From positions 21,056-85,055 of the forward strand of contig JAUYGN010000032.1 in assembly GCA_030690545.1 (NCBI GenBank): a stretch of DNA of 64,000 nt, read 5' to 3'. This document shows positions 23,381 to 32,031 of this stretch, one piece after another. How positions within the stretch are numbered: position 1 is the first letter of the stretch; each line of letters starts with the position of its first letter. This DNA is from Solirubrobacteraceae bacterium (GTDB lineage: Bacteria; Actinomycetota; Thermoleophilia; Solirubrobacterales; Solirubrobacteraceae). The notes beneath the pieces are model-generated. The model made no database searches. It was not told where the DNA came from and saw nothing but the letters and a program-made list of their open reading frames with translations. A program made the position numbers and the translations under genes.

Positions 23381-25711
23381 ATGGCCGATCACCTGCAGTT
23401 GCCGCAGCCGATCCCGCTTGAGAGTCGTCGAGCGGGTACCGGCTTCGGCGAGCGCCCCAACCGCAACCCGGGACGCCACGGCAAGAAGCTCGACGAGGAC
23501 CTCAGCCGGGCAATCACGGCGATGCGCCCGTCGCGCACGATCGAGGGCGTCGATCCTGCCTACGTGTTCAAGATCCGTGCGGTCGGGCCGCTTGCCGAGA
23601 GCGCGCTTCGCGGCAGCGATTTGCAGTGGCTGGGTGACACCAAGGATTGGATGTACTTCGTCCTGGCTCCCGGTGACGACCCAACTGAGTTGCGCAAGAA
23701 CCTCAGCAGCTACGGCGCCGCCGGCGATCAGGCCGACGAAGCGCCGGGCCGGTCGTTCTTCGACTCGATCGAGGAATTCTTGCCTTACGACCGCGAGGAC
23801 CGGCGAGGCCCTGGGCTTCCCGCCGACGGCGATCCCCTCGGCGAAGCCATCGCGGTCGACGTGATCTTGTGGCCATCGGCCAGCGTCCAGGCCGCGCGAG
23901 CGCGCGTCGCGGAGGTCCGTGCTGTCCTCGACCAGAGCGACGCGTCGGCGGTCCTTACGGCCGACGAACGCGCACGGTTCACCGTCGTCCGCGCCCGTGT
24001 CGACCGCGACACGCTCGACGACCTGCTCGACCTCGCCGTCGTGGAGCGCATCCGTCTCCCACCGACGCCGCGGCTGGAGCCGTCGACGTGGCGCAACGTG
24101 ACGATTGACGAGCTTCCGACCCCGCGCGTCCAGCAGGTGGCGCCGATCGGTCTCATCGACGACGACGTCATGGAGCATCCGCTGCTGCCCGCCGATGTCC
24201 TCGCTTCGCGAAGCGCGATTCCAGCAGCGCACGCATGGCTGGCACCTAGCGACCACGGAACGATGGTCGCCGGCCTTTGCGCCTACGGAGACGTTGAGGA
24301 TCCGCTCGCCGGTGCGTCAGACTGGCTCGCGTACGGGCCGATCCACGCCGTTCGCGTGCTCGAGCCGGATCCACAGGACCAGCGACGCACGCGCTTCCCG
24401 ACCGACGAGCCGGCCTACCGGGTCATCGAGTCGGCGATCCGCCAGCTCCATGACACCCACGGGGTACGCGTCTTCAATCTCTCGATCACCGATGACGTCG
24501 CCTACTCCGGGCCGCACGTCAGCGTTTGGAGCGAACGCCTCGACGAACTCGCCCATGAACTGGACATCGTGATCGTTGTCGCGGCCGGCAACCAACGCCC
24601 CGACGACCTCCCACCGCAGACCGACGTCCACGGCGCCTACCCCGGCTATCTGCTCAACGACGCCGCGCGCATCGCTGAGCCGGCCGTGGCCGCCAACGTC
24701 GTCACGGTCGGCAGCATCGCGCACGCCGACGCGCCGCAGACGTTCGACGGCACCTCTCGCCCCGGCGACCGTGCCATCGCGAAGCCGCGGCATCCATCGC
24801 CCTTTACCCGGACCGGGCCGGGCACCGCAGATGCGATCAAGCCCGACCTGGTCGAGCGCGGCGGCAATTGGGTGCTCGACGACACCGACCGTCTCCGCGA
24901 CCCCGACTACGGCGTCAGCATCATCTCGCTCGTCCGCCGCGACCAGCGCTTCTTCGGCGTCGCCAACGGCACGAGCTTCGCCGCTCCGCGCGTCACGCGG
25001 CTCGCCGCCGCGATCCTGCACCGCTACCCCGACGCCAGCGCCAACCTCATCCGAGCGCTGCTCGGGATCGCCTCAGTTCCCGTCAACGGCCCGACATCGC
25101 TCGACGCGAAAGATCTCCGCCGGATCGCAGGGCACGGACAGCCCCTCGTTGCGCGCGCCCTCGACAGTCAAGGTCCACGAGTCGCGATGACCTACGAAGG
25201 GACGATCTCCGCCAACACGGTCGTCATCCACCCCGTGACGATCCCCGAGGAGTTCGCCCGCGGAGGATCCTGGCGCACAATCACCGTCGCGCTGGCCTAC
25301 GACCCGGCGGTGCGTCGAACGCGACGGGAATACCTCGCCGGACGTATGAGCTTCGACCTCGTCCGCAACATGTCCATCGAGGACATCAAGGCGACCTGGA
25401 TCAAGCAACCAGACGACAAGGCGCTCCGGCTCGACCTTCCGAAGGATGCGCGCCGACCGAAGCTTGAGCCCGGCGCCCAGGACAGCCAAGACAGCACCCT
25501 CCAGGTCCGGACCCTCCGCCGTCGCCGCCTTGACCCCGACGACGGTGACACCTACTACGTTGTCGTTCGCCACACCTCGTCGGCATGGACTGAAGGCGGC
25601 GAGCAGCGCTACGCGCTGGTCGTCGCCCTTGAAGACGAGGAGCGCGTCGATCTCGACCTGTACGCGACGCTCGCCGCCCGACTGCCAGTGCGCGTCCGGC
25701 TTCGGTCCTAA
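23381..25711 (+). CDS. ietS: IetS-like subtilisin-family (S8) serine protease
   Basis: 776 residues, no signal peptide. The catalytic triad is complete: Asp 260 (GLIDDDV), His 292 (SDHGTMVAGL) and Ser 532 (GTSFAAP), with the oxyanion Asn 404 (VVAAGNQ). A long N-terminal part (about 1-240) and a C-terminal part (about 580-776) flank the protease core. A cytosolic protease of this size directly downstream of an AAA ATPase fits the IetS toxin/effector component, held in check or activated by IetA. The triad is seen; the defence role is inferred from the family pair. Confidence 0.82.
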   Translation: MADHLQLPQPIPLESRRAGTGFGERPNRNPGRHGKKLDEDLSRAITAMRPSRTIEGVDPAYVFKIRAVGPLAESALRGSDLQWLGDTKDWMYFVLAPGDDPTELRKNLSSYGAAGDQADEAPGRSFFDSIEEFLPYDREDRRGPGLPADGDPLGEAIAVDVILWPSASVQAARARVAEVRAVLDQSDASAVLTADERARFTVVRARVDRDTLDDLLDLAVVERIRLPPTPRLEPSTWRNVTIDELPTPRVQQVAPIGLIDDDVMEHPLLPADVLASRSAIPAAHAWLAPSDHGTMVAGLCAYGDVEDPLAGASDWLAYGPIHAVRVLEPDPQDQRRTRFPTDEPAYRVIESAIRQLHDTHGVRVFNLSITDDVAYSGPHVSVWSERLDELAHELDIVIVVAAGNQRPDDLPPQTDVHGAYPGYLLNDAARIAEPAVAANVVTVGSIAHADAPQTFDGTSRPGDRAIAKPRHPSPFTRTGPGTADAIKPDLVERGGNWVLDDTDRLRDPDYGVSIISLVRRDQRFFGVANGTSFAAPRVTRLAAAILHRYPDASANLIRALLGIASVPVNGPTSLDAKDLRRIAGHGQPLVARALDSQGPRVAMTYEGTISANTVVIHPVTIPEEFARGGSWRTITVALAYDPAVRRTRREYLAGRMSFDLVRNMSIEDIKATWIKQPDDKALRLDLPKDARRPKLEPGAQDSQDSTLQVRTLRRRRLDPDDGDTYYVVVRHTSSAWTEGGEQRYALVVALEDEERVDLDLYATLAARLPVRVRLRS

Positions 25712-25728
25712 CGCGAGGCAAGGGAGAA

Positions 25729-26679
25729 TTGACAGTCAGCGCGTTCGCGTCGTCGCCTCTGCCGCAGGTAACGTTGGTGGCGTCGATGCCTGCCGCTGAT
25801 ATGCCGGAGACGCTCTTTGCCGACCTCGCGCGCGGCGACGCTTCGGAGGCCCGGAGGGGGGAGCCGATATGGGAGTTCCTCGATCGTGTCGACGATCCCG
25901 TGTTCGATCGTGTCCGCCGTCTGTTGAACCACTGGGTGGCTTTGGCGCGCCACCAATGGTCGCCCGAAAAGGTTCCCGAGCGCCATCGGGGTGCCTACGC
26001 GCAATTGTTCGACATGGCGCGCAAGCGCAGAGTCATTCTGCCTATCTCAGCCGCGCATCTCGTCGAGACCGCCCGCTCGGATGGTCGCTGGTGGCGCGAT
26101 CTCGCCACGATCATGCTGCAGCTTTCACGCGGATGGCAGATGCGCAGTCCGCTCAAGGTGCGCCACCACGAGCTTGCTGCCGCGATGGCTGGCGACCGCC
26201 CCGTCGACGGTCCGCCCGTCTTCACGTTGGAGCCCGGAGTCCTCTTCGCATCTGACAGGCCCGCCGCTGAACGCGGGGAAGTACCAGAGTCGGTCGCGCC
26301 TGGCTTGCGCGATGTGCACGGCCGGCTGATGTGGGTATCGGCGTTGGCGGAGGTTCTCATGGAGGACGAGATTGAGGACGATCCCCATGCCAGCGCGAAG
26401 GTCGAGCGATGGCGATCTGCCTACGAGCGACTCGCGTCCCATATGGCCAACGCCAACCTTCCTAGGCAGCACATCCGTCTCAACGCACTTGCGAGCCTTC
26501 TCGCGGACTTGACTGATGACCTCGCCTGGGCCGCCACGACGGTTGGGCTCTCGACGGGGTGCTTCGAGGGATGGATCGCCAACGCCAACGAGCACATCGC
26601 GCGGATGCCGTATCTCGGCCGCCTTCAGGAGGTCATGCACCGGCGGCTGCGTAACCCGCAAGTTGCAGTGTCTGGCTGA
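25729..26679 (+). CDS. PIN-like domain protein, N-terminal portion
   Basis: Up to 316 residues; the start is uncertain (TTG 25729, ATG 25786 or ATG 25801). A helical region with LLNHWVALARHQW is followed by RRVILPISAAHLVET and LATIMLQLSRGWQMRSPL, phrases that resemble a PIN-like nuclease family whose N-terminus normally reads DLNHW; the acidic residue seems replaced here. The expected C-terminal part appears only after a frame change (next entry). It starts 18 bp after the protease gene, so it may be a third cassette component. Family call is tentative. Confidence 0.5.
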   Translation: MTVSAFASSPLPQVTLVASMPAADMPETLFADLARGDASEARRGEPIWEFLDRVDDPVFDRVRRLLNHWVALARHQWSPEKVPERHRGAYAQLFDMARKRRVILPISAAHLVETARSDGRWWRDLATIMLQLSRGWQMRSPLKVRHHELAAAMAGDRPVDGPPVFTLEPGVLFASDRPAAERGEVPESVAPGLRDVHGRLMWVSALAEVLMEDEIEDDPHASAKVERWRSAYERLASHMANANLPRQHIRLNALASLLADLTDDLAWAATTVGLSTGCFEGWIANANEHIARMPYLGRLQEVMHRRLRNPQVAVSG

Positions 26680-26735
26680 CGGTCGCGGGCGGTTGGAAAT
26701 CACGCCGTGACACCAGGATTCGGTCTTTCTGTGCT

Positions 26736-26956
26736 TGAGCGGCGTCACGGCTATTTCCCCATCAGAGCGATGGTGTTCGAACGACCCCAATGACATGCAC
26801 TTCCTTTCCTGCGCCGCGGGATACGCCGACGTCATAGTTGGCGAGAAGCACATTTCGAACCACATCCGCAGCGCGGGCAGGAACGTGTCCTCGGGAGCGC
26901 TCGTCTGCTCCTCGCCCGATGAAGCCGTCAACCATCTGGTCATCGTGCTCGCGTAA
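26736..26956 (+). pseudogene. Detached C-terminal piece of the PIN-like gene
   Basis: In a different frame from the preceding gene, and after about 90 bp of intervening non-matching sequence, the frame reads NDPNDMHFLSCAAGYADVIV then GEKHISNHI, which looks like the C-terminal acidic motif of PIN-like nucleases. No good start codon or ribosome site precedes it. The simplest reading is that the gene at 25729 was disrupted by an indel near 26660-26740, leaving the last 50-60 residues out of frame. Confidence 0.5.
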
Positions 26957-26980
26957 ACCTCGCGTCCGGGTAGGCCTGTC

Positions 26981-28921
26981 TCAATTGTCCGCCTGGGACG
27001 GCGTAACGTGATTGCGAATTGCGCGGAGAAGGTCTGTGACGAATGGCGGCGGCGTGTCGGCGAGCTGGACAGCTCTCCGATACACCTCATCTGCCTTGGC
27101 GCTGATCCCCAACTCGGACGCTACACGGTTGCGGGCGACCCCCAGGCTCGGCCAGATCTCGTCGAGGTCGTTCTCGAGCCGGTCGCGAAAGTTCGCGCAG
27201 GTCGGCCGGATCTCTCGATCGGGCCAATCTGTTGGAGTCTCCCCGTTGAGCGCGAGCAGCTGGCGGTTCTTGGCCTTGACCGCCTCTACTTGCGCTGTTC
27301 GCTGAGCTTCAGTGAGTCTCTCCTTCCGCCGAAGTCGGTCGCCAACGCCCGCGTCGCCGTCGAAGACGACGAAGGTTGGGATATCAAGCTGCCGGAGGAT
27401 CGAGAAAGCGAGTGGGATGACGGTCTTGCCCCAGCTCGCGACGACAGCGATGCCGTCGCGATCGAGCCCGCCGCTGAGGCGGGCTGCCGCGCCGATTAGG
27501 GCTGCGTCGGATGTGCCCTCGCATAGCACGACGCCACGGGCGAAGATCGCTTCGGCTAGCGTCGATGACAACGTCATACGCGCTGCCGCATCGATCTCCG
27601 CCGTGATGTCCACGCCCTTCAATGTCTCGCTGACCTTCGCGATATCGGCTGCAACACCCTCAGTCGCCCCGTCCTGGCCGCGGCGAAATACCCGGATATC
27701 CTCGAAAACGGCGGGCTTGACAAAATGCGGCGAATGCGTCGTATAGACGACCTGTACTGAGCGTGTTGACGCGTTCTCTGAAGCGGTCGCAAGCGCCGCG
27801 AGTGTGTCCGCCAGGCTGCGTGCCTGGAGCGGATGCTGGTACAGCTCGGGCTCTTCGATGCCCAGCATGAGCGTCGCCGGGGCCGACTCGCCACTGGACG
27901 ACTCGCTGTCAGCGTGGTCGGTTTCGTTGACGCGATCGGCAATCTCATGGAGAAGCCCGATGACGAGTGCACGCTGGATGCCGTGGCCCTGACGAGCTAC
28001 GTCAGTCGCGTGTCCGACCTGATCTTGGACCGTAACATCGACGGACAATGCTGGGGGACGAGGAGGCAAGACCTCGGGCGTCAGCTGGACTGCGACGCCC
28101 GGGATGTAGTGCTGGACGCGTTCCGTGATGGCTTGGGCGAGGTCGCTGAGCTTCTCCGCTTGCGCCGATGTCACAAGGTCCTGGATCTTCTCGGTCGCCT
28201 GCGATTGGAGGTCCGCAACTTGCTGCGCGGTCTCTGTGTCAAGTTCGCCGATCGTCGTCAGTAGCCGACCGAGTGCTGACGCCTTGCCCGTGTCGAGAGC
28301 TACACCAGCGTCGTCCGACGCGCCGATGAGAACAAGATCGAAGCGATCCACAAGCCGCGGCTCGCCCGCAATGCCGAACAGGTGACGCGCATCCTCGGAT
28401 CGAACTACGCACTGCTCCGGGTGCTCGCGCTCCCGTTGCTCCATTGCAGCATCTGCCTCGGCAACCCTTCTCGGAGCAGGCCCATCGCACCCGACACGCT
28501 CGCCGTGCTCTTCGACGTAGGCCGCAAATCGCTGGCGTCGATCGATTCCACCCGATGCCGCCCTGATCTCGTCGAACTCGGGGAAGACCAGCGCGGAGCC
28601 TGACAGCTTGTCGGTCTCGCCCGGGCGCCACGTGCGGGTGAACGTCGTTGAGCTGCCGACTGCGTACTTTCCGAGTCGTTGACGGTCGGCCTCGTTGATG
28701 CCGTCGAAGACCACCGCGACGGATACCAGTGCGCTGGTGTTGGCACCTTCCCAGAGGTCACGCTCGTCCAAGGGGCCTCCCCGAAAGAACCACTCGAGCG
28801 CACGCAGGAACGATGACTTCCCGACTCCGCCACTGCCGACGATTGCCGTGAGGGAGCCGATGTCGACGGTAAGATCGGCGATGCACCGGAAGTTCTGTAC
28901 TCGAACCTGGGAGATCCGCAT
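26981..28921 (-). CDS. OLD-family ATP-dependent nuclease (AAA plus TOPRIM)
   Basis: 646 residues. The ABC-like ATPase half has Walker A VGSGGVGKSSF (Lys 34), a signature-like RQGHGIQRALVIGLL, Walker B LMLGIEEPELYQHP and VVYTTHSPHF. The C-terminal half is TOPRIM-like, with VVLCEGTSDAALI (acidic Glu) and FVVFDGDAG (the DxD pair). This is the OLD plan shared with phage P2 Old and Gabija GajA, nucleases active in phage defence. There is no UvrD-like GajB partner; instead the start codon overlaps that of a divergent small gene. Strongly acidic-helix insert at about 200-330. Confidence 0.88.
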   Translation of the reverse strand: MRISQVRVQNFRCIADLTVDIGSLTAIVGSGGVGKSSFLRALEWFFRGGPLDERDLWEGANTSALVSVAVVFDGINEADRQRLGKYAVGSSTTFTRTWRPGETDKLSGSALVFPEFDEIRAASGGIDRRQRFAAYVEEHGERVGCDGPAPRRVAEADAAMEQREREHPEQCVVRSEDARHLFGIAGEPRLVDRFDLVLIGASDDAGVALDTGKASALGRLLTTIGELDTETAQQVADLQSQATEKIQDLVTSAQAEKLSDLAQAITERVQHYIPGVAVQLTPEVLPPRPPALSVDVTVQDQVGHATDVARQGHGIQRALVIGLLHEIADRVNETDHADSESSSGESAPATLMLGIEEPELYQHPLQARSLADTLAALATASENASTRSVQVVYTTHSPHFVKPAVFEDIRVFRRGQDGATEGVAADIAKVSETLKGVDITAEIDAAARMTLSSTLAEAIFARGVVLCEGTSDAALIGAAARLSGGLDRDGIAVVASWGKTVIPLAFSILRQLDIPTFVVFDGDAGVGDRLRRKERLTEAQRTAQVEAVKAKNRQLLALNGETPTDWPDREIRPTCANFRDRLENDLDEIWPSLGVARNRVASELGISAKADEVYRRAVQLADTPPPFVTDLLRAIRNHVTPSQADN

Positions 28922-29228
28922 GGCCGATGTCTACTCGATCGTTCGGCGGGCGATCGCCGATCGTCAGCAGATCATCGCAACCTACGGCGGACACCGTCGC
29001 GAGATGTGCCCGCACGCGATCGGCACCAAGAACGGCCGACCTCAAGCACTCTTCTTCCAGTTCGGAGGATCGACCAGCACCAGTCTCCCTCCAGGCGGGG
29101 AGTGGCGGTGCCTCCCGCTCGCCGGGTTGAGCGAGGTCGTTGCGGTCGACGGCGACTGGCACAGCGGCTCGTCGCACTCCCAGCCGAACACGTGCATCGA
29201 CGAGCTTGATCTCGAGGTCGATTACTGA
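28920..29228 (+). CDS. Small WYL-like protein divergent from the OLD nuclease
   Basis: 102 residues. ATG 28920 and the nuclease ATG (28921 on the other strand) share the palindrome CATG, so the two start codons overlap. The sequence reads like a minimal WYL-type fold: IVRRAIADRQQIIATYGGH, then MCPHAIGTKNGRPQALFFQF, GGSTSTSLPPGGEWRCLPL and a short acidic end. WYL domains bind ligands or nucleic acid and often regulate defence loci. No helix-turn-helix is attached, so it could be a ligand sensor or a nuclease partner. Family call is moderate. Confidence 0.6.
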   Translation: MADVYSIVRRAIADRQQIIATYGGHRREMCPHAIGTKNGRPQALFFQFGGSTSTSLPPGGEWRCLPLAGLSEVVAVDGDWHSGSSHSQPNTCIDELDLEVDY

Positions 29229-29415
29229 CGCGAGACGCGCTGGCCATGGTGTCGACGCCTCACCAGTGCGCGAGCACCCTGTGCGGATGGTGGACGCCTG
29301 GGTGATCCTAGGGTATGGGAGGCGAAGGCGACAATCCTAGTGGCTCGGAAAGCTGCTACCAGGGTAGGCGAACATTGACCGAGCGGGCTTCTGCGGTAGC
29401 TCGACCACCTCCACG

Positions 29416-29456
29416 AACCGATAGCCGGTCGCGGGAAGGTGTTCAAACCCCGCCCC
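29416..29456 (+). repeat. 41-bp direct repeat, right copy (candidate att site)
   Basis: Begins AACCGATAGCCGGTCGCGGG and ends CAAACCCCGCCCC, 40/41 identical to 22189-22229 and in the same orientation. The remaining sequence between 29229 and 29608 shows no supported gene; minus-strand frames across the repeat share a translated phrase with the left copy simply because of the repeat. Confidence 0.8.
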
Positions 29457-29608
29457 CGCCACTCGCAGGCGCCCGCGGAGGTGGAAGCCGATGGGCCGCC
29501 AGCGTGGATCGATGTTCGACACCTGCGGCGACGCTGTCGAGGCTTGCTGGCGCCCCGCCGCGCCAGCTGACAGGATCGGGGCGTTCCCCGAGCCGAAGGA
29601 AGTCGTCC

Positions 29609-30055
29609 ATGCAAGCCTCCGCGCCCGCGCGCGTCCTCGTCGTTGCGCACCGGACCGCCGCCACGCCCGCGCTGATCGACGCCGTCTCCGCGCGCGCCGG
29701 TGCCGGACCGGCCGTCTTCACGCTGCTCGTGCCGCGCGCCCCGCGCGGGCTGCACCGGGTCGTCGATCCGGAGGACACCGGCGAGAGCGAGGCGCAGGCG
29801 GTGCTCGAGCTCGCGCTGCCGCTGCTCGAGGAGGCCGCCGGCTCGCCCGTCGAGGGCAAGGTCGGCGATCCGAACCCGGCCGACGCGATCACCGACGCGG
29901 TCAACCTCGACGGCTACGACGAGATCATCATCTCCACGCTGCCCGCGCGCGTCTCGCAGTGGCTGCGCATCGACCTGCCGAGCAAGCTCACGCCGCTCGG
30001 CCTGCCGATCACGACCGTCACGGCGAAGAGCCCCCGCTCGGCCGGCCGCCCGTAG
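29609..30055 (+). CDS. Universal-stress-protein-like protein
   Basis: 148 residues from ATG 29609, preceded by GAAGGAAG. It has an alternating strand/helix pattern with VLVVAHRT at the start, FTLLVPRAPRGL, and GYDEIIISTLPARVSQWLR near the end, close to UspA-type alpha/beta proteins found in Actinobacteria. UspA proteins respond to stress and often bind ATP; no clear ATP-binding glycine loop is seen. It lies between the right repeat and tRNA-Thr and is probably native chromosome. Confidence 0.6.
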   Translation: MQASAPARVLVVAHRTAATPALIDAVSARAGAGPAVFTLLVPRAPRGLHRVVDPEDTGESEAQAVLELALPLLEEAAGSPVEGKVGDPNPADAITDAVNLDGYDEIIISTLPARVSQWLRIDLPSKLTPLGLPITTVTAKSPRSAGRP

Positions 30056-30164
30056 GCGGTCGGGCGGCGCACGTCGCGCAAGCGCCTGCTCCGCCCGAGA
30101 GCGGGCCGTCGTGGCATGGCCGGCGAGCCGCTACCGTAGCCACCCGGCGCTACGCTTCGCGTCC

Positions 30165-30237
<73 letters not shown>

Positions 30238-30534
30238 TCCCGCGTTGTCCCTGCAAACGCAGGAACGACGCGGCGGAACGCACCCGACCAGTTCTGCAGA
30301 TGTGGCACCGTGTGGAACCGTGGTGCCACACATCGTGCGCGAGCGAGCGATCATAGGGACGCCTCGCATGTGGGCCGCCAACCGCTCGCCCTTGCCCGCG
30401 TCGATCGTCAGCCACAGGTGTGGGGCGCATGCGGCTGACGACTCGTAGACGTCGACCCGATCGCCATACGTCGTGTCGATCGGCCTGTAGTGCTTGAAGC
30501 CACGATCGGTCACCTGGTAGTCGGCCACGGTCAC
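30238..30534 (-). pseudogene. Truncated phage-like gene abutting tRNA-Thr
   Basis: GTG 30534 overlaps the stop of the next upstream gene (GTGA). The product begins VADYQVTDRGFKHYRPIDTT then VDVYESSAACAPHLWL, a phrase common in small actinophage proteins. After about 65 residues the frame loses protein character and runs antisense through the tRNA, so the genuine C-terminus appears to have been cut off at the junction. Consistent with an excised or rearranged prophage end. Confidence 0.5.
30301..30330. repeat. Inverted repeat next to tRNA-Thr
   Basis: TGTGGCACC (30301-30309) and GGTGCCACA (30322-30330) form a perfect 9-bp inverted repeat with a 12-bp spacer, 64 bp downstream of the tRNA end. 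It could be a recombinase core or arm site, or a terminator without a T-run. Confidence 0.5.
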
Positions 30535-30815
30535 AACACCTGCTCTCGTCGCTCAGCGACGCGGCTGGGGTCCGCGGGGGCCGCGGTACGCGCCTCGGCG
30601 ATGAAGCTCGCTCGGAAGCCGAGCGGCAACGCGAGCATCCAACGCAAGACGACGAAGATCGTCCCGGCGCGGATGAAGGGGGTGGAGGCCGTTGAGCCCT
30701 TCTTCGCACGCGCCGCGATACCTCGCCACGCCGCCAACCACTCGGCTTCGACCTGGTCCGGGGCGAGTGCATTCCCGCCTTCTAGGACCGTCATCAACGG
30801 GTGCTGCTGCTTCAT
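30531..30815 (-). CDS. Hypothetical protein
   Basis: 94 residues from ATG 30815 with AGGACGA upstream; longer upstream frames lack a ribosome site. A hydrophobic stretch, IFVVLRWMLALPLGF (about 52-66), is flanked by basic residues. Its stop overlaps the GTG of the truncated phage-like gene, so the two formed an operon. No family recognised; probably prophage-derived. Confidence 0.5.
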   Translation of the reverse strand: MKQQHPLMTVLEGGNALAPDQVEAEWLAAWRGIAARAKKGSTASTPFIRAGTIFVVLRWMLALPLGFRASFIAEARTAAPADPSRVAERREQVL

Positions 30816-30951
30816 GGAGTCGTCCTCCGTGTTACCGGGGCCGCTGCACGGCCTCGGTCCCCCCGGCCACGGCGACCATCGAAGGGCGAGTCTACGAACA
30901 TACGTTCCCGAGTGTCGGGGACGCAAGGGGTACCAGGCCATCGATCGTCCG

Positions 30952-30981
30952 TTGACCTCGCGTCCACGCATCACGTAGGGT
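30952..30981 (+). promoter_or_regulatory. Leaderless promoter
   Basis: TTGACC (30952-30957), 18 bp, TAGGGT (30976-30981), then 7 nt to the GTG at 30989. A good sigma-70-type promoter whose start point would coincide with the start codon. Confidence 0.6.
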
Positions 30982-30988
30982 CGCACCC

Positions 30989-32028
30989 GTGGCGTTGACC
31001 GAAGCCGAGCGCGCCCTGCGCGACGCTGACAAGGCGTATAAGGCACGCGTGCGCGACGCCGAACGCGAACTCGAAGAAGCCCGCGTCGGAGTACCCCGCC
31101 ACACGTACGGCAAAGCCAAGCTGTACGCCGAACGCCTCGTCTACGGCGAGAAGGAGATCAAGCTCGCCCGGAGACACATACGAAGATCACCGCGACCGGG
31201 TCGATCACGACCGACAAGGACGACAAGCAGATCGACTCACGGGAGCTGTACCTTCGAGTTGAAAGCGGCGCGACCTTCGTCGTCATCAAGGCCAAGCCGG
31301 ACGATGGCGAGAAGGTGCAGGAGCTCGCGCAGAGGATTCGCCTCGCAAGCCCGGACGCTGAGGCACACGCGGCGGCTCGAGCCAAGAACATCCAAGTCCG
31401 CTTGGACGACCTTGAGCGCGTCCGCGCGGACCGGAGCGAGATCCAGGCGGCGGAGGCCGCGCTGTCTCCCGAGGACATCGCGAAGGTTCGTCGGCACGCG
31501 AAGCTCGTGTGGATGAAGTGGGCCGCAGCCAGCCTCGTCGCGCTCGTCGTTGCCGTCGCGATCTTCGGAAACGACGACGAGGATGGTGGCGAGCGGGCCG
31601 CGGTGACGGAGACAGTCACGGTCACGGCGCCAACGGCCGCCACAACCCTTCTTCTTCTTCTCCTCCTCCTCCGGCAAGCACAGCCGCAGCTTCATCGCCG
31701 CCGACGACGGCACCTACGGCCCCAAAGCCCCAAGGCGCCCCAGGCGAACTTGCCGAACTCGTTTCGTCGCTACTTCGACGAGTTCAAGAACACCGACTGG
31801 GGCCTGTCGGTCAACAACATCAGCGGCAGCGACAGCGGCTGGATCGACGTGATGCTCGCTGGGTCCAGCAAGACCCCTGAGGTCATGGACCATGCAGAGC
31901 GCGTCTGCCAGACGATCAACTTCTGGCTCGCTCAGACGGACAAGAAGTGGGCGAGGATGGGCTACGTCGAACTCTTCGATGGCACGCGCCTCGCGACATG
32001 CGAGATCGGCAGTGTCTCCCTTGAGTAG
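30989..32028 (+). pseudogene. Frameshifted PH-like/membrane linker protein
   Basis: The first frame (GTG 30989) gives a charged coiled-coil start ALTEAERALRDADKAYKARV through GEKEIKLAR (about 31170); then the sense moves to the frame encoding KITATGSITTDKDD, DSRELYLRVESG and AQRIRLASPDAE, and on to a membrane segment (MKWAAASLVALVVAVAIFG). One base seems missing near 31168-31175. A CTT/CTC repeat at 31650-31670 then reads as a Leu run, while the neighbouring frame gives a more plausible Pro/Ser/Thr linker; the final domain (NLPNSFRRYFDEF to CEIGSVSLE, stop 32026-32028) is again in the second frame. Confidence 0.5.
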
Positions 32029-32031
32029 CTC

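Larger units (their letters stand above)
22189..29456. mobile_element. Repeat-bounded cassette with ietAS-like, OLD nuclease and WYL-like genes
   Basis: The interval between two 41-bp direct repeats holds five genes of defence/toxin type and no integrase or transposase. The region to its left carries arsenic and conjugation genes, and to its right lies a chromosomal UspA-like gene. It may be a passenger that used the same attachment site as the conjugative element, giving tandem accretion, or a former composite element. The repeat is seen directly; mobility is inference. Confidence 0.55.

Noticed and set aside
22253..24256. 667-residue minus-strand frame
   Set aside because: Antisense to the AAA ATPase and protease genes, whose motifs and triad are intact.
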